29,890 nt of DNA from Asparagopsis taxiformis. Taxonomy: Eukaryota > Rhodophyta > Florideophyceae > Bonnemaisoniales > Bonnemaisoniaceae. The notes beneath the pieces are model-generated. The model was not told where the DNA came from. It did no database searches and saw nothing but the letters and a program-made list of their open reading frames with translations. The position numbers and the translations under genes are program-made. Location: positions 1 to 29,890 of the forward strand of contig JALQPE010000563.1 in the NCBI GenBank assembly GCA_030407315.1. Direction: 5' to 3'. Positions 18,282 through 27,886 of this stretch are shown here, in pieces (the first letter of the stretch is position 1; the number at the start of each line of letters is the position of its first letter).

Positions 18282-18432
18282 CTCGGCAATGATGTCGGTG
18301 TGGAACTCTCCAGCGCAACGCTATAAAATTAGACAACAAGGCAGCCAGTTACGTGGCTTTTTTTCATGAACGCAACTTGATTGCTCTTGGTGAAAATTAG
18401 TATATCATGATGCTAATACTGAGCTCTCTGCA

Positions 18433-18438
18433 AATAAA
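18433..18438 (+). terminator. Poly(A) signal of FkbM paralogue 2
   Basis: AATAAA about 150 bp after the stop codon at 18281. Confidence 0.4.
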
Positions 18439-18533
18439 GTGTTAGGATAGAAAATGACGACATTTAGACACGGTATGTATTGAAAAGCTCTGTTTCGAGG
18501 TGCAGCCCAACACCGATATCAACGGGTAGAGAC

Positions 18534-19424
18534 ATGGGTAAGTTTCGATACATTCTACGAGTAATTACCATACTTTTACAAAGTATGCTATGCGTCTCGG
18601 CAATAGCACAAGCAGGCCCAACCTCTACAAAGTCCGTTCACGGATCAGCACTCTCGCTTCACACAACAGAAGCAACCACCCAAGAGTGGTTGAATGCGAT
18701 TTACAGCTTTTTCAGTGTGACACCACTATCGTACATCACGTCAAAACTGGACCTGAACCACGGGAACTTTTTCAAATTCAAATTCAATTCCGCGTTCGAG
18801 GACTTTGATGACGAGGTCGCACCCGTCCTGGACGAAATAACACTCAATGCGACGCGGTACTCGCTTGCAGAACTGCAATATCTGGCTGAAGAAGGCTTAC
18901 TGTCCGAGAGCCAGGCGACAGAGTGGCAAAAATACGCAGATGCGCTCGCTGACTCTTTCTCGAACGAGACTGCCAGCACAATGTTCATACATTCCAGAAA
19001 CATGTGGGTGCTTTGTGGATGGGTTAATTTGACGGGTACACAACTGGTGCAAGGGAATGGTCGCCGAATGTGTGCGTCATACACATCAATTGGGCTGCCG
19101 TTTCCAGAGAGAGATGTGGTTGCTGGAAGTGATTTCATTGCGATTTTATCGCCTGCTGAGGCGGCGCAGAAATTGTACGGCAATTCAACAGGAACATTGG
19201 TACGTTGGCCAAGTACTCGATTCGTGTATGACACAGAGAATGCAACGGAGGTTGACTTGTTCGTGTCTATGTACGAGGTGGATCAAGAGCCATTGGACCC
19301 AGTCGAATGTAAGTATTGTTCACGTTTCTTGTTGACGGAAAAATGTGGACATCGTCCTGACCGGGAGAAATATTTTGTACGATGCAATTGGAGAAACAGG
19401 TATGGACAATGTGGATACTTCTGA
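18534..19424 (+). CDS. Secreted protein of the WxxCG family, 296 aa
   Basis: I chose the Met at 18534 over the upstream in-frame Met at 18480 because it directly precedes a signal peptide (YILRVITILLQSMLCVSAIAQA). The mature protein has sequons at about N105, N144, N165, N217 and N236. Residues 140-165 (ADSFSN ... MWVLCGWVNLTG) and a C-terminal Cys group (C259, C262, C271, C284, C293, ending RYGQCGYF) align with the 8442-9722 protein. This relative lacks the Arg-rich insert. Function is unknown. The frame is intact and an AATAAA follows about 95 bp downstream. Confidence 0.75.
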   Translation: MGKFRYILRVITILLQSMLCVSAIAQAGPTSTKSVHGSALSLHTTEATTQEWLNAIYSFFSVTPLSYITSKLDLNHGNFFKFKFNSAFEDFDDEVAPVLDEITLNATRYSLAELQYLAEEGLLSESQATEWQKYADALADSFSNETASTMFIHSRNMWVLCGWVNLTGTQLVQGNGRRMCASYTSIGLPFPERDVVAGSDFIAILSPAEAAQKLYGNSTGTLVRWPSTRFVYDTENATEVDLFVSMYEVDQEPLDPVECKYCSRFLLTEKCGHRPDREKYFVRCNWRNRYGQCGYF

Positions 19425-19519
19425 CTCGTGCGTGGCATTTTGTTGCTTCAGTAGTTACACACAGAGCGGCTTCTGCGGTGATGCTCCGTACGAATGTTTG
19501 TAGCGACTAAATGATATCC

Positions 19520-19525
19520 AATAAA
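19520..19525 (+). terminator. Poly(A) signal of the 18534-19424 gene
   Basis: AATAAA 96 bp after the stop codon. Confidence 0.45.
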
Positions 19526-19622
19526 ATTGCAGCAAAGCAATTGAACGGTCATGCTATTAAATTGGATCAATATCACGCAGATCGAGAAATGGGTCAGTGC
19601 ACATGAGTTGTTCGAAGGCAAA

Positions 19623-19953
19623 TCAGCGCCGAGGTGGAAGTTGGCGGACGACCAGAACAGCTGAAATGCTAGCGAGCCATACATTGGCTACACCGACACA
19701 GAACGCGACAGTTATGTGCCGCTCATTGCCAATGTTGTCGTCTAGGGAGTTTTCGCGCACCATGTCAACGCTGCTAGGAGCGCTGCGGCATCGACAAATT
19801 ATGATCGTGAGCCCGATGACTGTAATGCTGTTGTGATGTTTTTCTCCGAAAGGTGTTCGCTGTTCTGGCGAGCTGGAAGATACACAAGCGGGATGCAGAA
19901 GGGTACAAGTGGAAGGCGCCCGCAGTTAGTACGGCGGGTAATAGCATGAGCAT
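19623..19953 (-). pseudogene. Possible broken small membrane-protein gene
   Basis: Between the stop of the + strand secreted gene and the Sel1 gene lies a - strand frame (19925 down to 19623) with two hydrophobic stretches, SITVIGLTIIICRC and ITVAFCVGVANVWLASISAVLVV, ending RQLPPRR. It lacks its own start. An overlapping frame from an ATG at 19953 starts MLMLLPAVLTAGAFHLYP and ends at 19774. Joining the pieces would give a protein with two or three membrane segments, but more than one joining is possible. No family recognised. The rest of 19953-20326 shows nothing I can support. Confidence 0.25.
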
Positions 19954-20326
19954 ATGTGAAAGAGGACAAGTTGTACTCTACACTTCTTCATGACTGAGAT
20001 GGTCATGAGTGCGTCGAACCAAACCAACTTGAAGTGCGAATGATTGGTAAGATTCACACCGCCTGAAGAGTGTCAATGTATGTGTGTCGCCATTATGGAA
20101 CGATTCCAACGGGTGCACGGTCGGCACGCGGACTTGCCGTGCATCAGCGATCTATCAAAGGTGCGCGTTTCGGTGCTCTGAATTGCTTCGTTTTAGCGCA
20201 TCCTCCTGCGAGTCTCTTCAAGTACGTGTGAACAGGCGCCACATGTATGATACTCGTACAGTACACTACACATAATCCGGCACAAGTGTAGTATTACACT
20301 CAATAGTCATCTATCATTCATCAAAT

Positions 20327-20332
20327 TTTATT
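20327..20332 (-). terminator. Poly(A) signal of the Sel1-repeat gene
   Basis: AATAAA on the - strand, starting about 5 bp beyond the stop codon at 20338. Confidence 0.45.
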
Positions 20333-20337
20333 TGTCA

Positions 20338-22206
20338 TCATTCCAACTTGCTCGATACGAGTAATTCGGACAATTCATCTATGATCTCCACATCGACCTT
20401 GTCCTCAACACACTTGGCGTACAAGCTTTCCGCTCTTGCCAAGTCCTTCTGCACGCCAGGCGCCCCATTCACCAACAGACTTGCAAGGTTGAGCAATGCA
20501 TCCATGTTACCATCTTCGTTCATCGCCGTTTCATACAGCGCAACCGCACGCGGCGCGTCACGTGGCACATTCACATCGCCGTCCTCAATAATCAAGCCCA
20601 GATTCACCATGGCGCGATAATCATTACCTTCCTGAATTGCCCGTTCGTACAGTGCAGCTGCACGTGCCACATTTCTCTCAACATCTTTCTCGCCGCTTTC
20701 GACCAGTACCCCGAGCTCGAACATGGCGTCGCAATTACTCCCTTCCGCGATCGCACGCTCCAAAAGTTGCGCGGCCCGCGCGACATCCTTCTTGATCTGA
20801 TCGGATTCACTCTTGAGGATTAACGCAAGATTCACCATGGCAATAGTGTCATTACCTTCCTCGATCGCTCGTTCGTATAGAGCAACGGCACGACAAATGT
20901 CCTGTTCGAGGCCTCTGCAATCGCTCTCAAGCATCCAGCCGAGATTCAGCATAGCGCCAGTGTGATTCCCTTCAGCAATTGCTCTTTCGAATAGCGATGC
21001 GGCCGCATGTGCGTCTTTTTCAACACCATCTTCGCCGTTCATTAGCATTAGGCCTAGATTGTTCATGGCGTAATAATCGCCGCCTTCATCGATGGCCCGT
21101 TGGTATAATGATACAGCGCGAACTGTATCTTTTTCAACACCTTCAGCGCCTGTTGCAAGTATGAAGCCCAGTTTGAACATGGCGCGACAATCCTCCCCTT
21201 CTGTAATAGCTCGTTCTAATAGTGAAATAGCGCAATTCACATCTTTTTCAATGTTTGGAGCTCCGTCCTTGAGTATTAGCGCAAGGTTCACCATTGCAGC
21301 ACAAACACCATGTTCTACTGCAGCTTGTTCATACAACTCAACCGCACGACCAACGTCCGGCTCGACTCCCCATGCATTCGATTCCAGCATGCGTCCAAGA
21401 TTCACCATCGCCAATGCGTCATTCCCCTCATTGATTGCTCTTTCGAGTAGCGAAACAGCGTAAGGTAAATTCTTTTCCACGCCCCCCACGCCAAGTGCAA
21501 GTATTATAGCGAGACGGTTCATGGCGTAACAGTCGTCGCCTTCCACTATGGCTTGCTCGTATAGAGAAACGGCACGATTGATATCTTCCTCAACATTCCC
21601 CATGCCTGTTTCTAGAATTCTTGCAAGTTCGGACATTGCACGATAATCATTCTCCTCACTTATTGCTCTCTCCAGTAAAGACACAGCACGAACAATATCA
21701 TGGTCGACGCCCGGCACACCTTCTTTCAACATCAACGCCAGATTCACCATGGCAATACAATCACTGCCTTCGTCAATTGCTCGCTCGAAAAGTGCGGCAG
21801 CACGAACAGTATCCCTCTCTACAATATCATTACCATGTTCCAATATGATTGCCAGATTCACCATTGCGTAGACATGGTCTCCCTCCTTTACAGCCCTTTC
21901 GTAGAGGTCAACTGCACGACTGGTGTCCTTCTGAACTGATGTTTCGTTGTAGTCTAACAGTTGCGCCAGTTCGAACATCGCATCGCAGTTGCTGCCTTCA
22001 TTGATAGCTCTTTCTAGTAGCGGAACTGCTCTGTCAACGTCTCTGCTTATTCCCTCTGCCCCGTAGACAAATATCTTGCCAAGACTGCACATCGCATCAC
22101 AGTTGTTTTCTTCGGCAATACATTTCTCATACATCTGAACTGCAGCAGCGACATCCTTTTTGGCCTCCCCAGTTCCGTCTTCGAGCGCTTTGGCTGCGGC
22201 ATACAT
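20338..22206 (-). CDS. Sel1-like (TPR-related) repeat protein, 16 repeats, 622 aa
   Basis: After about 14 residues the protein consists of 16 Sel1-like repeats, each 38 residues. The pattern is [DE]KD-x-x-RAVSLYERAI-x-EG-x-D-x-x-AM-x-NLG-x-[ML]L-x-x-G-x-x-GV. Each repeat forms two antiparallel helices, and the whole should be a superhelical solenoid. Sel1-repeat proteins act as adaptors in protein complexes, for example ER-associated degradation factors and kinase scaffolds. Here no signal peptide, membrane segment or added domain is present, so it is probably a cytosolic scaffold. The ATG at 22206 is the first in frame; a stop lies about 70 bp upstream. Paired repeats that are especially alike (for example those ending at AMVNLALILK) suggest internal duplication. 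The frame is intact. Confidence 0.9.
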   Translation of the reverse strand: MYAAAKALEDGTGEAKKDVAAAVQMYEKCIAEENNCDAMCSLGKIFVYGAEGISRDVDRAVPLLERAINEGSNCDAMFELAQLLDYNETSVQKDTSRAVDLYERAVKEGDHVYAMVNLAIILEHGNDIVERDTVRAAALFERAIDEGSDCIAMVNLALMLKEGVPGVDHDIVRAVSLLERAISEENDYRAMSELARILETGMGNVEEDINRAVSLYEQAIVEGDDCYAMNRLAIILALGVGGVEKNLPYAVSLLERAINEGNDALAMVNLGRMLESNAWGVEPDVGRAVELYEQAAVEHGVCAAMVNLALILKDGAPNIEKDVNCAISLLERAITEGEDCRAMFKLGFILATGAEGVEKDTVRAVSLYQRAIDEGGDYYAMNNLGLMLMNGEDGVEKDAHAAASLFERAIAEGNHTGAMLNLGWMLESDCRGLEQDICRAVALYERAIEEGNDTIAMVNLALILKSESDQIKKDVARAAQLLERAIAEGSNCDAMFELGVLVESGEKDVERNVARAAALYERAIQEGNDYRAMVNLGLIIEDGDVNVPRDAPRAVALYETAMNEDGNMDALLNLASLLVNGAPGVQKDLARAESLYAKCVEDKVDVEIIDELSELLVSSKLE

Positions 22207-24505
22207 GGCAGAATGTGATAGTAGACAAGAATTGTGCTTCGTTGAGAAAAGCCAGACAAGGTGTGTGTTTCACAGGTGAAATGTTAGCAGTAGAGTCAAT
22301 GTGCTGGTGCGGTATGTTCACCTCATGGCATTTTCTCACATCTGCGATGACTGGTGTGGGTTGGGCTACAAGGGGAAGTGTAGAGAATCCTGAAATGTCA
22401 CAAGGCATTTGCATGCAGTCCAACGTTCACCACTCGCTCACTCGCTTGTCCCATTGGGTCGGGGCGGTGATGAGTTATCATCATCGGTTGCTAGGTGATG
22501 AGTTGGACTCATGAGCAGAAGTTCGAAGAGCGAATCCTTTTCATGAGCGCAAGATTGTGTTATTTTTGCGAATGGTGAAGAAAGGCAAAGCGTGTGAAGT
22601 ACTAGTGATGGAAGGATATGAATGTGTTGGCTTGTACAATCGAGATGTCCACAATGTTCACTCGCTGGTCCGAAGGTGAGTGAGTCATGGGTTCTCATTA
22701 GTTTCTTGCAGCTTTGATGGACGATGAACATGGGTACAAAGCGAGAAGGAAGGTGAGTCGAGTAGTCGTGAGTGGTTGATGGGGTTTCGATGTTTGTTAG
22801 ACGTAAATATGTTCCTCGTTCGTACCGGTACAGAATTGGTCGGTTGAGTCGAACCATGGTGGTACATCATTTCCAGCACGCGTATGATACAACGATTACA
22901 GTCGTTTTTAATCAAAAAAAAAGATATCGATAGCCAAGCATTTGACGAGTGTATGGTACACTGAGTGTATTCGTATAAAGCATTCACTCCATTCGATTAT
23001 CATTCGTTGGTGGATGGGCACAGGCCGGAAAGAATGCTCGTTCAGCCGGTTCAATTCGACCATGATCAATGCCATGCGCGGGACGCGGCAGCATGCATGC
23101 CAGTCTCGTTGAGACGAAGGTGATCTACTGGCGGCCAACCTGGACGCTGATCGAAAATGAGTACGCAAAGCGACTCGACGCGACGCATGCAGCTGCAAGT
23201 AGAGCGATAGCGCGACAGCACGAGTGGTGGTACGACCAGCGCTTGTCTCGATATTACGCATGACGTGCCAAAAATTGCCGACGAGCAGGTTGACATGTGT
23301 GTGCTTCGCCACCACCGTCATTGATAACTCCATCACGCGGAGTTTCCGCATCGCAGACGCTGTCAACGTGCAAACTCACAATCATTGCCAAACTAAGAGA
23401 ATCGCACGATCGCGTCACACTACCCTTCGTACCGCCAATCAGAATGCAGACCGACCGAGTGCGCACTCTTGTAATGGCCGCTTTGCCTCGTTGATTGCAT
23501 GTGTGCTTGTCAAGCGCGGCGCGCTCTCTCTGTCTCGTCAATGCGCGCGCTGCTACAACACGCTCGGTCTGTTTGCTAAGACGGCGCTGGTGTTGCAGCT
23601 CTGGTGGTCGCGCTTTGGTACATCGGCCTCGCAATGGATGCTCTGCAGCCGGACTTGGCGGATGTGCGATGTGTTAACTGGTGTCGTGCAGGCGCATGAA
23701 ACGAATTGTGGGGCTGATTTGGTATGGCGGTGAAGTGGTTACGAGTGATTGTATTGGACAATGTGCGCGTTGTTGAGGTAGGAAAGGAGACAGGGGAGGG
23801 CACCCCTCTAGTGTCTAATTGTATCGTTGACAACGCGACTAGACGAGTCCATCGCACACTCGCTGGTCCACACATGAGGTCGGCAATGGAGATGGGTGAG
23901 TCGTGACGAGCAAGCGTTTTGTTGGGGCACCCTTGAGCTTCGGGGCAGACTTTCACAATCGAGATGAAGATGTCCTCCAGGATTGGGTGTTCAGCGTAGG
24001 ATGGATTGCGTGCGGAAAAATGATCCCATGTTGGGCTACAAGTGGCGCATCGTAAGTGGACGGGGGGCCGTAGTTGTTTTCGCGAACGTCCAACCATGTT
24101 GTTTGGCAAATGCATTATGTTGACCGTGAACTATTCATATTGTTGTCAACAGTACGTCGACACTTGTGACTGCGACGGATAGTGTAAACGCATTCAAGTG
24201 TATGTTGACCGCGATATGGCAAAACAGCGATGAGCGTCATTCACTATGGCGCTTTTCAAACGTACTCCTGCGACTTTGAGATGTAGATTGATTGTTCCAT
24301 CGATGCTCAGATAATCGAATTTACACTGCCACATGGATCGAATTGATGTTCGGGCATGATACACTGGATAGAATGACCGCCAAAACCTTAGAAAACAAGC
24401 CAGTGGTGATCCCGAAATATCGCATGACTGTTGTAAAGAATACATCTTGGGAAGATATTAATACTTTCGATTTCGGCGTGATTCTCGTAGTCATCGTGTA
24501 TGATA
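22207..24505. other. 2.3 kb without a recognised gene
   Basis: Several frames of 100-180 codons occur on both strands. The longest are 22438-22857 (-, 139 aa) and 23576-24115 (-, 179 aa), but neither has a known motif or signal peptide. Both contain an HDS...GPAS segment, reflecting DNA similarity around CACTCGCTGGTCC. A frame at 23069-23263 (+) has a WRPTW-x-LIENE segment loosely like the core of retrotransposon chromodomains. None is strong enough to call a gene. Confidence 0.3.
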
Positions 24506-24605
24506 GATGATGTGGCCGAGTGGTTAAGGCGATGGACTGCTACGCCGCTAACAGTGTTGAGATCCATTTCCTTCGGGAGCGAGAGTTCGAATCTCTCCGT
24601 CATCG
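24506..24605 (+). tRNA. tRNA-Ser(GCT) with a 19-nt intron
   Basis: A complete cloverleaf can be folded. The acceptor is GATGATG with CGTCATC plus G73. The D-arm TGGCCGAGTGGTTAAGGC carries the A box. The anticodon stem ATGGA pairs with TCCAT, and the anticodon GCT is at 24539-24541. A class II variable arm (TTCCTTCGGGAGC) and the T-arm GAGAG-TTCGAAT-CTCTC with the B box follow. The intron (24543-24561) lies one base 3' of the anticodon, the normal eukaryotic position. Its CAGT can pair with ACTG around the anticodon, giving the usual anticodon-intron helix. It reads AGC and AGT serine codons. Confidence 0.95.
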
Positions 24606-24615
24606 ATGCGCGGAA

Positions 24616-24622
24616 TTTTTTT
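24616..24622 (+). terminator. RNA polymerase III terminator of tRNA-Ser
   Basis: A run of seven T begins 11 bp after the mature 3' end of the tRNA. Confidence 0.85.
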
Positions 24623-24749
24623 GCGGCGTTCGAAATTTGTTGAGAGGGAAAGGGACCTGCGACCGTCGTGTAACCGGGGAGGAAATTAGAAAGCAAGCGC
24701 AGTCTAGCGCCGAACAGCACTCACCCACAACTGGCGTGGTTGACTTCTT

Positions 24750-25452
24750 CTAAATTAAACCCCCTGTGGACATTTGTACGTCTGATTGATTGAACGATGC
24801 TTTGAATTTGTGCTGAATCCCCGAGTCCACCTTTCTCGACTTGTGATTTGCCATCACATACCACCTGTTCCACGTTTCTAGCAAACTACCTGAATTCCTT
24901 GTTTTCCTAATATTTTCTGCTTCGCTTGGAATTGCTTCTGATCTCGTCTCTTCACCATCTTTGCCGACCCTTTGCACAGTTGAACTTTGTCTGGCATGCT
25001 TTCCTCCAAGATTTCAACATCATTGTGATACGGACTAACGCAGAAAATGATCCTGTCAATTTGCTTTCTATGAGTGCTATGGAGAGGAGGTAGCTCTGCA
25101 GACTAATTGGTAGAGGTTTAACGTTGACCACAAATGGCAATTACCTCCCCTATCCATATTTTCCCGCCATTACAAACCGATGTCCCGCTTTATGATTTTC
25201 GCAATACAAATACCCTCGCGAGTGATACTTGAGTTCTATATTCTTAACTACAACTCACTGCAATCAATGGTCTATCTTCAGCGCCGACTACTTCCGCCGG
25301 ACCGAAGTCCATAGATGCTGCCCTTGGAGTAAACTTTCATTCGCCTCCAACCAGTAAATCGTTTTCCATGCCAAGCGCCGTTGCGAGCTAAAACACACCC
25401 CACTTTCTGAAAATTACCACAGTCGGGATTTGCAATGGCAGGATGACTGCAT
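24750..25452 (-). pseudogene. Degraded - strand coding-like segments
   Basis: Several overlapping - strand frames look protein-like but none is whole. The 25452-25278 frame includes NFQKVGCVLARNGAWHGKRF and lacks a start near its 5' end. An overlapping frame around 25312-25250 has ASMDFGPAEVVGAEDRPLIA with stops before it. The frames 25140-24952 and 24977-24750 would need a shift to join. The mixture fits a decayed gene or transposon of unknown type reading leftwards. No family is identified. Confidence 0.2.
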
Positions 25453-25533
25453 TACATTCAGATCAGTCTAGTTTCATCCGCATAGTTTTTCGGTGCACGT
25501 TGCGGTGAGTGGAGTGTTTGAAGGGATCGAAAT

Positions 25534-25974
25534 CTAATCTGCATTCAAGATAAACTTTATAATGTCCTCACTCAAGACCGGTACACTCCTTCGCAATGCA
25601 ATCTCCACCAATTTGTGCCAAGTGCGTCTATAAGGGAGTGTTTTTTGCAGAACCGAGACAGTATGGGCGAGTGCAAGAATGCGACTAACGATTAGTTGAC
25701 TCCCAAAAGGGTTTTGCGCATTCCAGATCTTGTTCAATGTATTGAAGCCAATAGGCTCATTCCAATGCAGCGAAGGGTGATGCAGCCAATATATAATGGC
25801 TGCAACAATTTTGTTGTACGCGCGGATGATCTCAGGACACAACATGTGATACGATATCTAGTCCGGCGTAGTCGGAGTAAGATAGGCATATGTGATCTTG
25901 AGATCTTCCCACCATTCAATGCGACGAGTGGGTGGGATCGGAGACAGAGGAAAGGTTGCCGTCGATTGCGTCAT
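25534..25974 (-). pseudogene. Hypothetical gene with one in-frame TAG, 147 codons
   Basis: The frame from the ATG at 25974 runs 147 codons to the stop at 25534 with one internal stop, a TAG at 25860-25858 (codon 39). Both sides look coding: PIPPTRRIEWWEDLKITYAY before it, and IIRAYNKIVAAIIYWLHHPS plus RRTWHKLVEIALRRSVPVLS after it. An AT-rich TATA-like patch lies at about 26095-26112, 120 bp upstream. The copia LTR starts 155 bp upstream of the ATG, so the insertion may have cut the promoter and allowed decay. No family recognised. Alternatively, the second Met at 25845 could start a shorter intact 103-residue protein. Confidence 0.35.
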
Positions 25975-26128
25975 AATTCCTGCCTAGCTCACGACGAAAT
26001 TATGAGCGGAGACGAGTATTTTCTTGACACATGCGAGGCTGCAGAGCGGTACCTGGACGCAAGATGGTTAGTCATATGACGGCTGTAACGAAATTAAATT
26101 TAAATTTTAAAATTGCTTTCAATCAGAC

Positions 26129-26416
26129 TGTTGAGATATTCTTCGCTGCCTCTCCTGTACTGATGAGGTCAATTGGGGAAGAAGTTTTTCTACCGTCAGT
26201 AATGATACATTATTCGGGATTCACCTCTCGTGGCACACAGTATTTTTGGTAGCCTGACCGGAGCACTATACTGAAGTCCGACACAGTTAATGTCGGATGA
26301 TCATCCCAACATTACAGCATATCCAATTACAGTACACTAGCAAGAGTATTTAAACCGTCTCAAGGACGACGAACAAACAATAAAATGCATGAGCATGCAA
26401 CGACGAACATTCAACA
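26129..26416 (+). repeat. 5' LTR of the copia element, 288 bp
   Basis: The LTR starts TGTTGA and ends TCAACA, a perfect 6-bp terminal inverted repeat of the TG...CA type. The 3' end is fixed by the primer binding site that follows directly. It holds a TATA-like TATTTAAA at 26347-26354 and an AATAAA at about 26379-26384, as expected for U3 and R. The 3' partner and the target-site duplication cannot be checked in this window; the base order just outside is ATCAGAC. Confidence 0.8.
26347..26354 (+). promoter_or_regulatory. LTR promoter TATA box
   Basis: TATTTAAA in the 3' third of the LTR, 63 bp before the LTR end, where a U3 promoter is expected. Confidence 0.55.
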
Positions 26417-26433
26417 GGTTATGAGCCCAGACG
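26417..26433 (+). other. Primer binding site for an initiator tRNA-Met half-molecule
   Basis: GGTTATGAGCCCAGACG directly follows the LTR. Its complement reads GGGCTCATAACC, the anticodon loop and stem (anticodon CAT) of initiator tRNA-Met, not the tRNA 3' end. Drosophila copia and yeast Ty5 are known to prime from a 5' tRNA half cut in the anticodon loop and have a near-identical site, so this element very probably uses the same mechanism. Confidence 0.85.
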
Positions 26434-27700
26434 TTTTCGATCACAACACAATCCCACCCTCCCACACCTCTGACACCATCAACAAGCCCACAACAACATC
26501 GCCACAATACCGCCACCAACTACATTCAACCCACGAGCTGAGCGCCGCACGCGCTACACACCTACTGCGCCAACGTCAACTTGAACTTGATCACCTTCCT
26601 CAGAACCTCCTCACCCAAGCCCTCCTTGAACTATCACCAAGCTCAACTCCTCCCTCCATCACCATGACACAACCACCCTCTCCACCCAATCAACCTCTCA
26701 CCGCACCCTCCATACTCCCATCCCTTTCCCTCCCCACCCCCACCCATTTCGACATACCCCCACTCACCCACAACAACCTCTTACAATGGATCCACACTGT
26801 GGACAGCTTAGCAACTATCCACAATCTCCTTCCCTACCTTCATGGCCCACAACCGCCTACCCCTGATGATCCAATCGCTCTCCACGAACACCATCACAAG
26901 ATCGCACTCACCAGGCTGCTCATACTCCCACACCTCTCACAAGACATCCTGAAGACCATCAGCCCCACCCTCCTCAACAGCCCCCAACTATCCTCTATCA
27001 CTACCTCAAGGACAAGTTATCAATAATACCTCCTCAACATTCTGAAGCAAACTCCGGCGACGAGCAAACGAGCTAAAGCACAAACTTGGAACTCCTATCC
27101 AAAACTACATCGATCAGCATAATGAGCTACGCGACATCATGTTACACTCCGCATTCCCAAACATTGATGACGAACAAAACAAAACATACATTCGTCCTAA
27201 ATGGTTTGCATCACCTCCCTGAATGGTACTCTCTACTAAGAGAACTGGCCTTCCACAACTTTCACGACGGAAGACGTCCATCCCTGGAACTCGTCTATAA
27301 CATGCTTGTAGAGCATGAAAAAGCTACTCCCACACCCCACACTCCCTCATCACCACACCAAATTCCCTCACCGACATACCAATCGATCAACCCTCACACA
27401 CCCCATTACCCCCCTCCGTCCCAACCACCTTATCAACCTAACACAACCCCCCTCCCCCCACCAGTGGTACCCATCACTCCGAGCACAACACAAACCGAAA
27501 TACACCTCAACACAACCAAGACCCTCGCTTGCCACACATATTCCCGCCCCGCATGGCTACCACGGCCAATGGTGTACCCTCCACGGCACGCGACCCATTC
27601 AACTCTATCCTCTACACCAGACGAAATCTCCTTCAGAAACAAAATGCGCGCAACAACACGGCTCGTGCAACTCACAACGCACATGCCGTAGCCTCACTTC
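26421..27700 (+). pseudogene. Copia Gag, frameshifted
   Basis: The frame starts at an ATG within the primer site (26421) and has a Pro/Thr/His-rich N-terminus. LLQWIHTVDSLATIHNLLPY (about 26781-26840) then marks the retrotransposon Gag (UBN2-like) domain. It continues across at least three frame changes (near 27000, 27080 and 27200) with GTPIQNYIDQHNELRD and LAFHNFHDGRRPSLELVYNM, both typical of copia Gag. A QWCTLHGTRP segment near 27562-27595 is the end of a nucleocapsid zinc-knuckle region whose first cysteines are lost or in another frame. The gene cannot be translated through as it stands. Confidence 0.75.
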
Positions 27701-27886
27701 CCCAAAACATGGATCACTACACTCCGCACTATATGCACTCACCTATCCACAGCACCGAACCCCACTACGTCATCGCGCCTCACACACCACCGACCATATA
27801 CCAATTACCACAGTCCTCCCATGCGTCACCACTACCACAACAGGGTGACGGCACCCACATATCACCGATTACCAGCATGAACAAAT

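Noticed and set aside
18537..18548. GGTAAGT right after the start codon of the 18534 gene, like a 5' splice site
   Set aside because: Reading through gives a normal signal peptide and an intact frame, and no convincing acceptor follows.
20348..21463. Several + strand frames opposite the Sel1-repeat gene
   Set aside because: They are periodic shadows of the 114-bp Sel1 repeats and have no coding features of their own.
23066..23263. WRPTW-x-LIENE segment like a retrotransposon chromodomain
   Set aside because: The match is short, the aromatic cage cannot be fully identified and no integrase precedes it.
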